Source: UBA5078 sp051252515
Lineage (GTDB): Bacteria; Pseudomonadota; Gammaproteobacteria; Pseudomonadales; Pseudohongiellaceae
DNA length: 64,000 nt
Reading direction: 5' to 3'
Assembly: GCA_051252515.1 (NCBI GenBank)
Contig: JBPOFS010000009.1
Span: 54,833-118,832 of the forward strand
The notes under the pieces: generated by a model
The model's input: the letters and a program-made list of their open reading frames with translations, nothing else
What the model was told of the DNA's origin: nothing
The model's database searches: none
Part shown: positions 27,475-37,300 of the stretch, in pieces
Position numbering within the stretch: position 1 is the stretch's first letter
How the letters are laid out: each line of letters starts with the position of its first letter
Program-made: the position numbers and the translations under genes

Positions 27475-27774
27475 TTAGCTCATTTCCGCAAAGTCGATTT
27501 CTTGACCTTGCACGAGTTGAACGTAAGCTTTTTTCCAGTTTGATTTTCGACGGATACCGCCACGCGCAGTGCGCTTGGTCTTACCCTTCACGTTTAGAAC
27601 CTGAAGACCAGTCACTGACACTTTAAAGATTGTCTCAATGGCTTCTTTGATCTCGGCTTTGCTCGCGTCATTCGCTACTTTGAATGCTACCTGGTTATGG
27701 TTTTCAGCCATAATGGTCGCTTTCTCAGAAATATGCGGGCCTAAAATTACAGAATATAGTCTGGCTTGATTCAC
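27475..27774 (-). CDS. rplW: 50S ribosomal protein L23
   Basis: L23 (99 residues) is the docking site for trigger factor and SRP at the tunnel exit. GPHISEKATIMAENHNQVAF and the C-terminal GGIRRKSNWKKAYVQL are typical. Its start codon overlaps the rplD stop by four bases (ATGA), so translation is coupled. Confidence 0.97.
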   Translation of the reverse strand: MNQARLYSVILGPHISEKATIMAENHNQVAFKVANDASKAEIKEAIETIFKVSVTGLQVLNVKGKTKRTARGGIRRKSNWKKAYVQLVQGQEIDFAEMS

Positions 27775-28391
27775 GACAGCATCTCCTCAACTTTCTTCAG
27801 CGCAGGCACTGTCATGAGGACTTTTTCGAAACCAATCAAACTGACAGGATCCAAACCAGCCGCATCAAGAACGTCTACTTTATGTAGGTTACGCGCCGCC
27901 AAGAACAGCTCTTCAGCAATATCCTCTGCAACAATCAGCACGTTATTCAATGAGTACTCGTTCAGCTTGCTCACCAAGTCTTTCGTTTTGCATGAGCTAA
28001 CAACGAAGTCGTCAACAATCAACAGGCGCTCTTGCCGAATCAATTCTGACAGGATGCACGCCATTGCGCCGCGATACATCTTCTTGTTTATCTTTTTGCT
28101 GTGGTCTTGTGGACGCGCAGCAAATGTCACGCCACCAGAACGCCAGATAGGACTACGAATAGTACCCGCACGAGCACGGCCCGTACCTTTTTGACGCCAA
28201 GGCTTACGACCACCACCGCTTACTTCAGAGCGAGTTTTCTGCTGTACAGAACCCTGACGTGCTCCAGCAAGATAGGTAGTCACTGACTGATGCACTAACG
28301 TTTCGTTAAACTCACGATCGAAAGCCGCATCTGAAATAGAAACTTTTTCTTTACCCGTCTTATTGCCAGGCATTGCAATACTTAATTCCAT
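27771..28391 (-). CDS. rplD: 50S ribosomal protein L4
   Basis: L4 (206 residues) lines the exit tunnel, and in E. coli it represses the S10 operon. The loop that reaches the tunnel is recognisable as GGGRKPWRQKGTGRARAGTI. The C-terminal domain is complete. It lies between rplC and rplW. Confidence 0.98.
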   Translation of the reverse strand: MELSIAMPGNKTGKEKVSISDAAFDREFNETLVHQSVTTYLAGARQGSVQQKTRSEVSGGGRKPWRQKGTGRARAGTIRSPIWRSGGVTFAARPQDHSKKINKKMYRGAMACILSELIRQERLLIVDDFVVSSCKTKDLVSKLNEYSLNNVLIVAEDIAEELFLAARNLHKVDVLDAAGLDPVSLIGFEKVLMTVPALKKVEEMLS

Positions 28392-28394
28392 TGC

Positions 28395-29048
28395 TTACCC
28401 CTTAGACGCTTTAGATTTGATAGTAGGACGGATGATGACGTTTGAGCCAGTAGCTCCAGGCAATGCGCCTTTAACAAGAATAAGATTATTCTCAACGTCA
28501 ACTTGAATGACTTCTAGACCCTGTGTAGTGACGCGTTCGTCACCCATGTGGCCAGCCATCTTTTTGCCCTTCCATACGCGACCAGGAGTCTGACACTGGC
28601 CAATAGAACCAGGTGCTCGGTGCGATAGCGAGTTGCCGTGTGTGGCATCTTGCATGCTGAAATTATGGCGTTTGATTGTGCCTTGGAAACCTTTACCTTT
28701 AGAGGTACCGGTAACGTCGACTACTTGACCTGGAGTGAAGCGCTCAACGGTAAGTTCATTACCAGCAGCTAGGCTGCCAAGCTCTTCTACGTCCGCTCGG
28801 AATTCCCAAAGCCCAGTACCAGCTTCAGTACCCGCTTTCGCGAAGTGACCGGCCATAGACTTAGAGACGCGCGATGCCTTACGTGCGCCAGCAGTTACCT
28901 GCACAGCACTGTAACCATCAACTTCTGCGGTTTTGATCTGAGTAACCCTGTTAGGGCTAACTTCAACGACCGTTACCGGAATAGACAAACCTGCCTCAGT
29001 GAAAACGCGAGTCATCCCGCTTTTTCGACCGACTAATCCAATCGACAT
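28395..29048 (-). CDS. rplC: 50S ribosomal protein L3
   Basis: L3 (217 residues) is an early-assembly protein reaching towards the peptidyl transferase centre. The start MSIGLVGRKSGMTRVFTEAG is typical. The loop GKGFQGTIKRHNF and the glutamine that PrmB methylates (in the HRAPGSIGQCQTPGRVWKGK block) are present. A 175-base gap separates it from rpsJ. Confidence 0.98.
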   Translation of the reverse strand: MSIGLVGRKSGMTRVFTEAGLSIPVTVVEVSPNRVTQIKTAEVDGYSAVQVTAGARKASRVSKSMAGHFAKAGTEAGTGLWEFRADVEELGSLAAGNELTVERFTPGQVVDVTGTSKGKGFQGTIKRHNFSMQDATHGNSLSHRAPGSIGQCQTPGRVWKGKKMAGHMGDERVTTQGLEVIQVDVENNLILVKGALPGATGSNVIIRPTIKSKASKG

Positions 29049-29223
29049 TATATAAACCTCATCGTGTACGGGGCTAAAACCCGCTATGGCTGCTTACGCA
29101 TTACACCATGTTCGCTACAGGGCAATTCAACGTGCCCTTCGAGCATGTTAATAGTCGGAAACTCCGACCAGTTCGCTGCACTGCTGCAAACAAGGCTCAA
29201 CTCTAAACTAATACCGCGAGGTA

Positions 29224-29535
29224 TTAACCTAGGCTGATCTGCACCTCTACACCAGCCGCTAGATCCAATTTCATTAAAGCATCTACTGTTTTTTCTGTGG
29301 GCTCTACGATATCCAACAAACGCTTATGCGTACGGATTTCGTATTGATCACGAGCATCTTTGTTCACGTGTGGTGAAACCAAGATGGTATAACGTTCAAT
29401 ATTCGTCGGCAGCGGAATAGGCCCTCGCACTTGCGCACCAGTTCGCTTCGCCGTATCGACTATCTCTTGGGTAGACTGATCGATCAGCCGATGATCAAAG
29501 GCTTTTAGCCGAATTCTGATACGCTGACTTTGCAT
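29224..29535 (-). CDS. rpsJ: 30S ribosomal protein S10 (NusE)
   Basis: S10 (103 residues) is a small-subunit head protein and, as NusE, a partner of NusB and NusG in antitermination. The blocks RIRLKAFDHRLIDQSTQEIV and GPIPLPTNIERYTILVSPHV are diagnostic. It is the first gene of the S10 operon, with its own near-consensus promoter about 90 bases upstream. Confidence 0.98.
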   Translation of the reverse strand: MQSQRIRIRLKAFDHRLIDQSTQEIVDTAKRTGAQVRGPIPLPTNIERYTILVSPHVNKDARDQYEIRTHKRLLDIVEPTEKTVDALMKLDLAAGVEVQISLG

Positions 29536-29623
29536 CTACTCAAATCTCCAAAAAACTTTTAAATGAAACAGTAACTATTCGTTGTTATTCGTTCGGCTTC
29601 AATACCGAAAAAATGGAAGCGAG

Positions 29624-29652
29624 ATTCTAAGTTCACGCCCCCTACTTGTCAA
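29624..29652 (-). promoter_or_regulatory. Near-consensus sigma-70 promoter of the S10 operon
   Basis: On the minus strand TTGACA (plus 29647-29652) and TAGAAT (plus 29624-29629) are separated by exactly 17 bases. It lies in the gap between tuf and rpsJ, after the tuf terminator. The predicted transcript start is near 29617, leaving a leader of about 80 bases before rpsJ. That is shorter than the E. coli S10 leader used for L4 control. Confidence 0.85.
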
Positions 29653-29706
29653 GAGAAACAATACCGATCTTTTGATTGTTTGCTCTTGCTATTCCTACAC
29701 GCAATG

Positions 29707-29733
29707 AAAAAGGCGGCACCCGAAGGCACCGCC
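29707..29733 (-). terminator. Terminator after fusA-tuf (end of the str operon)
   Basis: Read on the minus strand, a GGCGG/CCGCC stem is extended by a G-T and three more pairs around a TTCG tetraloop, and is followed by TTTTT. It lies 12 bases after the tuf stop codon and separates the str operon from the S10 operon promoter. Confidence 0.9.
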
Positions 29734-29744
29734 CTTCCATTTAA

Positions 29745-30935
29745 TTACTCAAATATCTTTGCTACGACACCAGCACCAACAGTTCGGCCACCCTCACGGA
29801 TTGCAAAACGTAGACCATCGTCCATAGCGATAGGGTTGATCAACGTTACTACCATCTTGACGTTATCGCCTGGCATAACCATCTCAACGCCTTCTGGCAG
29901 CTCACAGGCACCAGTCACGTCTGTTGTACGGAAGTAGAACTGTGGACGGTAGCCCTTGAAGAATGGCGTGTGACGACCACCCTCATCCTTGCTCAGGATG
30001 TACACTTCTGCTTCAAACTTCGTGTGCGGTGTGATTGAACCAGGCTTAGCCAATACTTGACCACGCTCGATCTCTTCACGCTTAGTACCACGCAATAGAA
30101 CACCAACGTTCTCACCAGCACGACCTTCGTCCAACAACTTACGGAACATCTCAACACCCGTACACGTTGTTTTAGTTGTATCTTTAAGACCAACAATCTC
30201 GATCTCATCACCAACTTTAACGATGCCACGCTCAACACGGCCTGTTACCACTGTGCCACGACCTGAGATTGAGAACACGTCCTCAATCGGTAGCAAGAAT
30301 GGCTTTTCAACATCACGAACTGGATCTGGGATGTACGTGTCTAGAGTCTCAACAAGCTTCTTAACTGCTGGCATGCCGATATCTGACGTATCACCTTCCA
30401 ACGCCTTAAGCGCTGAACCAACGATGATTGGTGTGTCATCACCTGGGAAATCGTACGCATCCAATAACTCGCGCACTTCCATTTCTACCAATTCTAGTAG
30501 CTCTTCATCATCGACCATGTCCGCTTTGTTCATGAACACTACGATGTAAGGAACACCAACCTGACGCGACAGCAAGATGTGCTCACGCGTTTGTGGCATC
30601 GGGCCGTCTGCAGCCGATACTACCAAGATCGCGCCGTCCATCTGCGCAGCACCTGTAATCATGTTTTTCACGTAATCCGCGTGACCTGGACAGTCAACGT
30701 GCGCGTAGTGACGCATCTCTGAGTCATACTCAACGTGAGAAGTGTTGATCGTAATACCGCGCTCTCTTTCTTCAGGAGCGTTATCGATCTGCGCGAAATC
30801 ACGCGCTTCACCACCAAAAACCTCTGCACATACACGTGTCAGCGCTGCTGTTAGCGTTGTCTTACCGTGGTCAACGTGGCCAATCGTTCCAACGTTAACG
30901 TGCAATTTATTTCTTTCGAACTTACTCTTCGCCAC
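29745..30935 (-). CDS. tuf: Elongation factor Tu, str-operon copy
   Basis: EF-Tu (396 residues) delivers aminoacyl-tRNA to the ribosome. The GTPase motifs are all present: GHVDHGKT (G1), DCPGHADY (G3) and NKAD (G4). Domains II and III are complete. This copy starts with GTG (30933-30935). It is nearly identical in DNA sequence to the copy at 46675-47865. It follows fusA by 66 bases and ends at a strong terminator. Confidence 0.99.
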   Translation of the reverse strand: MAKSKFERNKLHVNVGTIGHVDHGKTTLTAALTRVCAEVFGGEARDFAQIDNAPEERERGITINTSHVEYDSEMRHYAHVDCPGHADYVKNMITGAAQMDGAILVVSAADGPMPQTREHILLSRQVGVPYIVVFMNKADMVDDEELLELVEMEVRELLDAYDFPGDDTPIIVGSALKALEGDTSDIGMPAVKKLVETLDTYIPDPVRDVEKPFLLPIEDVFSISGRGTVVTGRVERGIVKVGDEIEIVGLKDTTKTTCTGVEMFRKLLDEGRAGENVGVLLRGTKREEIERGQVLAKPGSITPHTKFEAEVYILSKDEGGRHTPFFKGYRPQFYFRTTDVTGACELPEGVEMVMPGDNVKMVVTLINPIAMDDGLRFAIREGGRTVGAGVVAKIFE

Positions 30936-31001
30936 AATATCACCTCATTAAAGCGTCAATTAAAAGGAGTCGGAACACGGGCACCGAAGTGCCCGCTAGC
31001 A

Positions 31002-33095
31002 TTACTGGCCGTTGGCAATAATGCTCTCTTTTATGTTGTTAGGGACTTCTGCATATTTCAAAAATTCCATGGTATATGTTGCACGGCCTTGCGTAGCTGA
31101 ACGCAAGTCAGTGGCATAACCAAACATTTCTGACAGAGGAACCTCGGCATTAATGATGCGACCACTGGCGCTATCTTCCATGCCTTGCACGGTTCCGCGA
31201 CGGCGATTCAAATCACCCATCACATCACCCATGTTTTCTTCAGGCGTCACAACTTCGACCTTCATCATCGGCTCAAGCAGTGCCGCGTCAGCCATAAGTG
31301 CGCCTTTCTTCATTGCCAAAGAACCAGCAATTTTGAACGCCATTTCACTAGAGTCGACGTCATGGTAGGAGCCGTCATACAAGGTGACTTTCATCGCCAA
31401 CAACGGGTATCCAGCCAACACACCATTCTTCATCTGCTCTTGCACGCCCTTATCGACGGCACCGATGAATTCTCTTGGTACTGCACCACCAACGATCTCG
31501 TTGACGAATTGATACTCTTCGTCAGCCGGGAGAGGCTCAAGGCGCAACCATACATGGCCAAACTGACCACGACCACCAGACTGCTTAACGTGCTTACCTT
31601 CAACTTCAACAGTCTTCCTGATCGTTTCACGGTAGGCCACCTGAGGCTTACCAATATTCGCTTCAACAGAGAACTCTCGGCGCATACGGTCGACCAACAC
31701 GTCTAGGTGCAACTCGCCCATACCGGAGATGATAGTCTGACCAGACTCTTCATCAGTCTCTACGCGGAAAGAAGGGTCTTCTTGAGCCAATTTGCTCAAC
31801 GCGATACCCATCTTCTCTTGGTCTGCTTTCGTCTTAGGCTCTACAGCCACAGAGATAACAGGATCCGGGAAGTCCATGCGCTCTAGTGTGATGATGTTCT
31901 CTGGGTCACAAAGAGTCTCACCCGTAGTGACATCTTTCAAACCAATCGCAGCAGCGATGTCACCGGCATATACTTCTTTAATTTCATCTCGGTTGTTAGA
32001 GCGCATTTGCACCATACGACCGATACGTTCTTTCTTAGACTTAACTGGGTTATACACACCATCGCCAGAGACCAACTTACCAGAATAAACTCGGAAGAAA
32101 GTCAACGTACCCACATACGGGTCTGTCGCGATTTTGAACGCTAGAGCAGCGAATGGCGCAGAGTCATCTGCTTCGCGAGTAGCGATCGTGCCATCTTCAA
32201 GCTCGCCTTCAATAGCCTTAACTTCTGTTGGCGATGGAAGGTACTGAATAACCGCATCCAATACAGCCTGAACACCTTTGTTCTTAAATGCAGAACCACA
32301 GAAAGTTGGAACAATCTCACCAGAAAGCGTACGTGAACGCATGCCCGCAATGATTTCCTCGTCGGTAAGCTCGTCGCCGCCAAGGTATTTTTCCATGTAC
32401 TCATCATTAGCTTCAGCCGCATTTTCGATAAGGTGCTCGCGCCACTTATTGCAAGCCTCTACCATGTCTGCAGGGATCTCTTCGTATTCGAAGGTCAATC
32501 CTTGATCCGCCTCACTCCAAATGATGCTCTTCATCTTAAGCAAGTCAACTACGCCACGGAAGTCATCTTCCGCGCCAATAGGTAACTGCATTGGCACAGG
32601 AATAGCACCTAGACGAGTTTTAACTTGATCAACTACGCGCAAGAAGTCTGCGCCAGTACGGTCCATCTTGTTAACGAAGATTAGACGCGGAACTTCATAA
32701 CGGTTAGCTTGACGCCATACCGTTTCAGTCTGCGGCTGCACACCAGAAGAACCACACAGCACTACAACAGCGCCATCAAGCACACGCAAAGAACGCTCAA
32801 CTTCGATTGTGAAGTCAACGTGCCCTGGAGTATCGATGATGTTGATACGGTGCTCGTCAAACTGCTGATACATCCCAGACCAGAAACAGGTTACAGCAGC
32901 AGAGGTAATTGTAATCCCTCGCTCTTGCTCTTGCTCCATCCAGTCCATGGTTGCAGCGCCATCGTGCACTTCACCAATCTTATGAGAAAGACCTGTGTAA
33001 AACAGCACTCGCTCACTCGTTGTCGTCTTACCGGCATCCACGTGAGCAACGATTCCAATATTTCTATATCGGCTCAATAGGGTTTTTCTGGCCAC
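31002..33095 (-). CDS. fusA: Elongation factor G
   Basis: EF-G (697 residues) drives translocation and, with RRF, ribosome recycling. GTPase motifs AHVDAGKTTTSER, DTPGHVDF and NKMD are intact. Domains II to V follow (for example GEGHGELHLD appears here as GMGELHLDVLVD). It sits between rpsG and tuf in the str operon. No second fusA is visible in the window. Confidence 0.99.
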   Translation of the reverse strand: MARKTLLSRYRNIGIVAHVDAGKTTTSERVLFYTGLSHKIGEVHDGAATMDWMEQEQERGITITSAAVTCFWSGMYQQFDEHRINIIDTPGHVDFTIEVERSLRVLDGAVVVLCGSSGVQPQTETVWRQANRYEVPRLIFVNKMDRTGADFLRVVDQVKTRLGAIPVPMQLPIGAEDDFRGVVDLLKMKSIIWSEADQGLTFEYEEIPADMVEACNKWREHLIENAAEANDEYMEKYLGGDELTDEEIIAGMRSRTLSGEIVPTFCGSAFKNKGVQAVLDAVIQYLPSPTEVKAIEGELEDGTIATREADDSAPFAALAFKIATDPYVGTLTFFRVYSGKLVSGDGVYNPVKSKKERIGRMVQMRSNNRDEIKEVYAGDIAAAIGLKDVTTGETLCDPENIITLERMDFPDPVISVAVEPKTKADQEKMGIALSKLAQEDPSFRVETDEESGQTIISGMGELHLDVLVDRMRREFSVEANIGKPQVAYRETIRKTVEVEGKHVKQSGGRGQFGHVWLRLEPLPADEEYQFVNEIVGGAVPREFIGAVDKGVQEQMKNGVLAGYPLLAMKVTLYDGSYHDVDSSEMAFKIAGSLAMKKGALMADAALLEPMMKVEVVTPEENMGDVMGDLNRRRGTVQGMEDSASGRIINAEVPLSEMFGYATDLRSATQGRATYTMEFLKYAEVPNNIKESIIANGQ

Positions 33096-33136
33096 AGTCG
33101 CACCTTCAATTATTTAAGTGAATAAAATTCTGTTTA

Positions 33137-33607
33137 TCAGAATCGGTAATGTGAGAACGCACGGTTGGCTTCTGCCATACGGTGCACATCTTCGCGTTTC
33201 TTAACTGCACTACCACGACCGTTAGCCGCATCAGCAATCTCGCCAGCCAATCGCAATGCCATAGACTTCTCACCACGCTTGCGCGAATGCTCAACCAACC
33301 AACGCATAGCAAGCGCTGAACGGCGCTCTACTCGTACTTCGACGGGAACTTGGTAAGTAGCACCACCCACACGGCGAGATTTAACCTCTACCATTGGAGC
33401 GATTGCTTCGAGGGCTTTTTCAAAAGTCTCAAGCGGATCAGTACTTGACTGTCCCTTTACAACTTCAAGCGCACCGTAAACGATTTTTTCGGCGACTGAC
33501 TTTTTTCCATCTTCCATGACGTGATTCATGAATTTCGCAAGTACTTTACTACCATACTTAGCATCGGGCAGGATTTCCCGTTTGGCTACTACGCGTCTTC
33601 TTGGCAT
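33137..33607 (-). CDS. rpsG: 30S ribosomal protein S7
   Basis: S7 (156 residues) starts assembly of the 30S head and in E. coli represses the str operon. The start MPRRRVVAKREILPDAKYGS and the block KSRRVGGATYQVPVEVR are diagnostic. It lies between rpsL and fusA. Confidence 0.98.
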   Translation of the reverse strand: MPRRRVVAKREILPDAKYGSKVLAKFMNHVMEDGKKSVAEKIVYGALEVVKGQSSTDPLETFEKALEAIAPMVEVKSRRVGGATYQVPVEVRVERRSALAMRWLVEHSRKRGEKSMALRLAGEIADAANGRGSAVKKREDVHRMAEANRAFSHYRF

Positions 33608-33724
33608 GACTACCTCGTTATATTCAGGTCATCCGAAATCCCCAACAACACAGGATGTGCTGCCGACATTCGGCCTTACTGTTACTGCATTTACATCGCC
33701 GCCGCCGAAGCGAGGGCTAATGAC

Positions 33725-34096
33725 TTACTTAGGTCGCTTCGCACCGTACTTAGAACGGCCTTGCTTACGATCTGATACGCCAGACGTATCCAAGCTACCG
33801 CGAACAGTGTGGTAACGAACACCTGGAAGGTCTTTTACACGACCACCACGAATAAGAACCACGGAGTGTTCCTGTAGGTTGTGACCTTCACCACCAATGT
33901 AGGAAGAGACTTCATAGCCATTGGTTAGGCGCACACGGCACACTTTACGCAATGCTGAGTTCGGCTTCTTTGGTGTGGTGGTGTAAACACGCGTACACAC
34001 GCCTCGTCTTTGCGGGCAACCCTGCAAAGCTGGTACGTCGCTTTTGCTTACCTTGCTTTGTCTCGGCTTACGAACCAACTGGTTAATAGTTGCCAT
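33725..34096 (-). CDS. rpsL: 30S ribosomal protein S12
   Basis: S12 (123 residues) monitors decoding at the A site. The two loops where streptomycin-resistance changes fall have the wild-type lysines (TTPKKPNSALRKV and GGRVKDLPGVRYHTVRG), so the sequence predicts a streptomycin-sensitive ribosome. It is the first gene of the str operon. Confidence 0.98.
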   Translation of the reverse strand: MATINQLVRKPRQSKVSKSDVPALQGCPQRRGVCTRVYTTTPKKPNSALRKVCRVRLTNGYEVSSYIGGEGHNLQEHSVVLIRGGRVKDLPGVRYHTVRGSLDTSGVSDRKQGRSKYGAKRPK

Positions 34097-34189
34097 TCAA
34101 TACTCCTGCCTACACTTGCTTATATTTTAAATACACTGACAACAACACGCCGCCAGATATCAACCTGTTTAATTGGCGATGACTCGCCT

Positions 34190-34206
34190 GTGTGGAAATT
34201 CCACAC
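34190..34206. other. Hairpin in the rpoC-rpsL gap
   Basis: A perfect 7-bp inverted repeat (GTGTGGA, loop AAT, TCCACAC) lies downstream of the rpsL promoter and 94 bases before the rpsL start. It has no T-run on the minus strand, so it is probably part of the str leader rather than a terminator. Confidence 0.5.
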
Positions 34207-34273
34207 CTGAGATGGTTCAAAATCGACTTAAAAAGTAGATTTTGCGCACAATACCCAGAATAAAGGATGCGAG

Positions 34274-34302
34274 AGTTTAAAGACCTCACACCCCATAGTC
34301 AA
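34274..34302 (-). promoter_or_regulatory. Near-consensus promoter of the str operon
   Basis: On the minus strand TTGACT (plus 34297-34302) and TAAACT (plus 34274-34279) are separated by exactly 17 bases. It lies between the rpoC stop and rpsL, which makes rpsL-rpsG-fusA-tuf an independent transcription unit. The leader would be about 170 bases long. Confidence 0.8.
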
Positions 34303-34323
34303 CTTCTAAAAAACGAACGGCTA

Positions 34324-37300
34324 TTAACCTTCGCCTTTAAGAGCCTCAGTCAATGCCGCTTCAACATCGCTAGCACTTACTGTTGAGCCCTCTGCCGCGG
34401 ACGCCGATTCCATCGCCGCACGCTTGCGAGCCTCGTGATAAGCCAAACCTGTTCCCGCAGGAATTAGTCGACCCACTACGACGTTCTCTTTCAGCCCGCG
34501 CAAGAAATCGCGCTTGCCTGTTACTGCCGCTTCCGTCAATACACGCGTTGTCTCTTGGAAAGACGCCGCCGAAATAAAGGACTCAGTTGCCAAAGAGGCT
34601 TTCGTAATACCTAACAACATGCGATCGAAGCGCGCTTCAACTTGCTTCTTCTCACGCATTTTGTCGTTTTCTTCAGCCACTTGTGTGAACGTGACCTGCT
34701 CGCCTTTAATGAAGCTTGAGTCGCCAGTGAAGGAGATCTCAACTTTACGCAGCATTTGACGGACGATAACTTCAATGTGTTTGTCGTTAATACGCACACC
34801 CTGGAGTCGATAAACTTCCTGAACCTCATTGACGATGTACTCAGCCAAGGGTTCAACCCCTTTAAGTCGGAGAATATCGTGCGGCGAGGGTGGGCCGTCG
34901 GAAACAACTTCACCTTTTTCGATGAATTCGCCTTCGAATACAGTCATGGTGCGCCACTTAGGAATCAACGCTTCGTAATGACTGCTGCCATCAATAGGAT
35001 TCACGCCATCCTTAGGAGTGATGATCAAACGACGCTTGCCCTTAGTTTCTTTACCGAAGGAAATCGTTCCGGAAATCTCCGCAAGAATTGCAGGCTCTTT
35101 AGGCTTACGCGCTTCGAACAAATCGGCTACGCGAGGCAGACCACCCGTGATGTCACGAGTCTTCGAGCCTTCTTGCGGAATACGGGCGATAACATCACCA
35201 ATATTAAGCTGCACGCCATCCTGGATGCCGATAATGGCATTTGCAGGCAAGAAGTAATGTGCAGGAACGTTAGTACCTGGAATACAAAGCTCTTTGCCGT
35301 CCACATCTAGCAAAGTTACCGCAGGACGCAATTCTTTTGCCGCAGTAGAACGCTCAGCCGCATCGATAACAGAGAGACTGGACAGACCAGTGATCTCATC
35401 CGTCTGACGACGCACCGTAATGCCTTCTTCCATATTGGCAAAAGCTACCTTACCTGCCACTTCCGTAATAATTGGGTGAGTGTGCGGATCCCATGTTGCA
35501 ACTACTTGACCAGACTCTACTTTCAAGTTCTTGCCAAGAGTGATCATTGCGCCGTAAGGAAGTTTATACTTCTCACGCTCACGACCACCTTCATCACTCA
35601 CTAGTAGCTCACCAGAACGCGACACTACCACTAGGTTGCCCTGAGCATTCTCAACAGTTTTCATGTTGTGAAGCTGCACACTACCTTTCGTTTTCACTTG
35701 CACGTTGTCTGCTGCCGTTGCTCGCGATGCCGCACCACCGATGTGGAACGTACGCATCGTTAACTGCGTGCCTGGCTCACCGATGGACTGAGCGGCGATA
35801 ACACCAATAGCCTCACCGACATTGGCGATATGGCCACGAGCAAGATCACGCCCGTAACAAAGTCGACAAATACCGAAACGAGTTTCACAGGTAATCGGAG
35901 AGCGCACGTGCACTTCATCAACACCAAGTGCGTCCAACTTCTCTACCAAGCGCTCGTCAACCATTACGCCAGCATCAACGATGACTTCACCAGTCGTTTC
36001 GTCACATACCGCTTCTGTAAACACTCGACCAAGTACACGATCGCCCAAAGGCGCGATGATGTCGCCACCTTCAATGACCGGACGCATAGTCAAGCCACCA
36101 GAAGTGCCACAGTCGTGCTCTGTAATTACGAGATCCTGAGAAATATCAACCAATCGACGAGTCAAGTAACCCGAGTTAGCTGTTTTCAATGCCGTATCCG
36201 CCAAACCTTTACGCGCACCGTGCGTCGAGGTGAAGTACTGCACAACACTCAAACCTTCACGGAAGTTTGCAGTAATCGGCGTTTCAATAATGGAGCCATC
36301 TGGACGCGCCATCAGACCACGCATACCGGCCAATTGACGAATCTGTGCGGGCGAGCCTCGAGCACCTGAGTCGGCATAAATATAAACAGAGTTGAAGGAC
36401 TCTTGACGCTCTTCCTTACCCTCTTTATTGATTACTGGCTCAGTAGAAAGCCCGTCCATCATCGACTTAGCGACAAGGTCGTTCGCACGTGACCAAATAT
36501 CGATCACTTTGTTGTATTTCTCACCTTGGGTCACTAGACCTGAGGCGTACTGATTTTCAATTTCTTCTACTTCCGCATCCGCTTGCGCGATGATTGACGC
36601 TTTCTCAACAGGAATAACGAAATCATTCACACCAATGGAAGAACCAGAGCGCGTGGAATACTTATAACCGGTATACATTAATTGGTCAGCGAAGATAACA
36701 GTCTCTTTCAAGCCAACCCAACGATAACAGGCATTCAAAATACCGGAGATCTGCTTCTTGGTCATTTTCAAATTGACCATATCAAAAGGGAGTCCGGCTG
36801 GAACTATGTTGAACAACAACACACGACCCACAGTCGTTTCGACCATAGAACGAGTAGTGGTTCGACCACCCTCTGTATCGGCAACCGTGCTTGTGATTCG
36901 GGCTTTAATACGAGCCTGCAAATGCACATTGCCAGTCTCGTATGCACGCTGAACTTCAGCCGCATCCGCGAATACCATGCCCTCACCCTTCGCATTCACA
37001 CGCGAGCGAGTCATATAGTAAAGACCCAAGACAACGTCTTGTGAAGGAACGATGATTGGCTCACCGCTGGCAGGTGCAAGAATATTGTTCGTCGACATCA
37101 TCAACGTACGCGCTTCAAGCTGTGCCTCTAGAGTCAGAGGAACGTGAACAGCCATTTGGTCACCGTCAAAGTCAGCGTTGTAAGCCGCACACACTAATGG
37201 GTGCAACTGAATCGCTTTACCTTCGATCAGTACAGGCTCGAACGCTTGAATACCAAGACGGTGAAGTGTTGGCGCTCGGTTAAGAAGCACTGGATGCTCG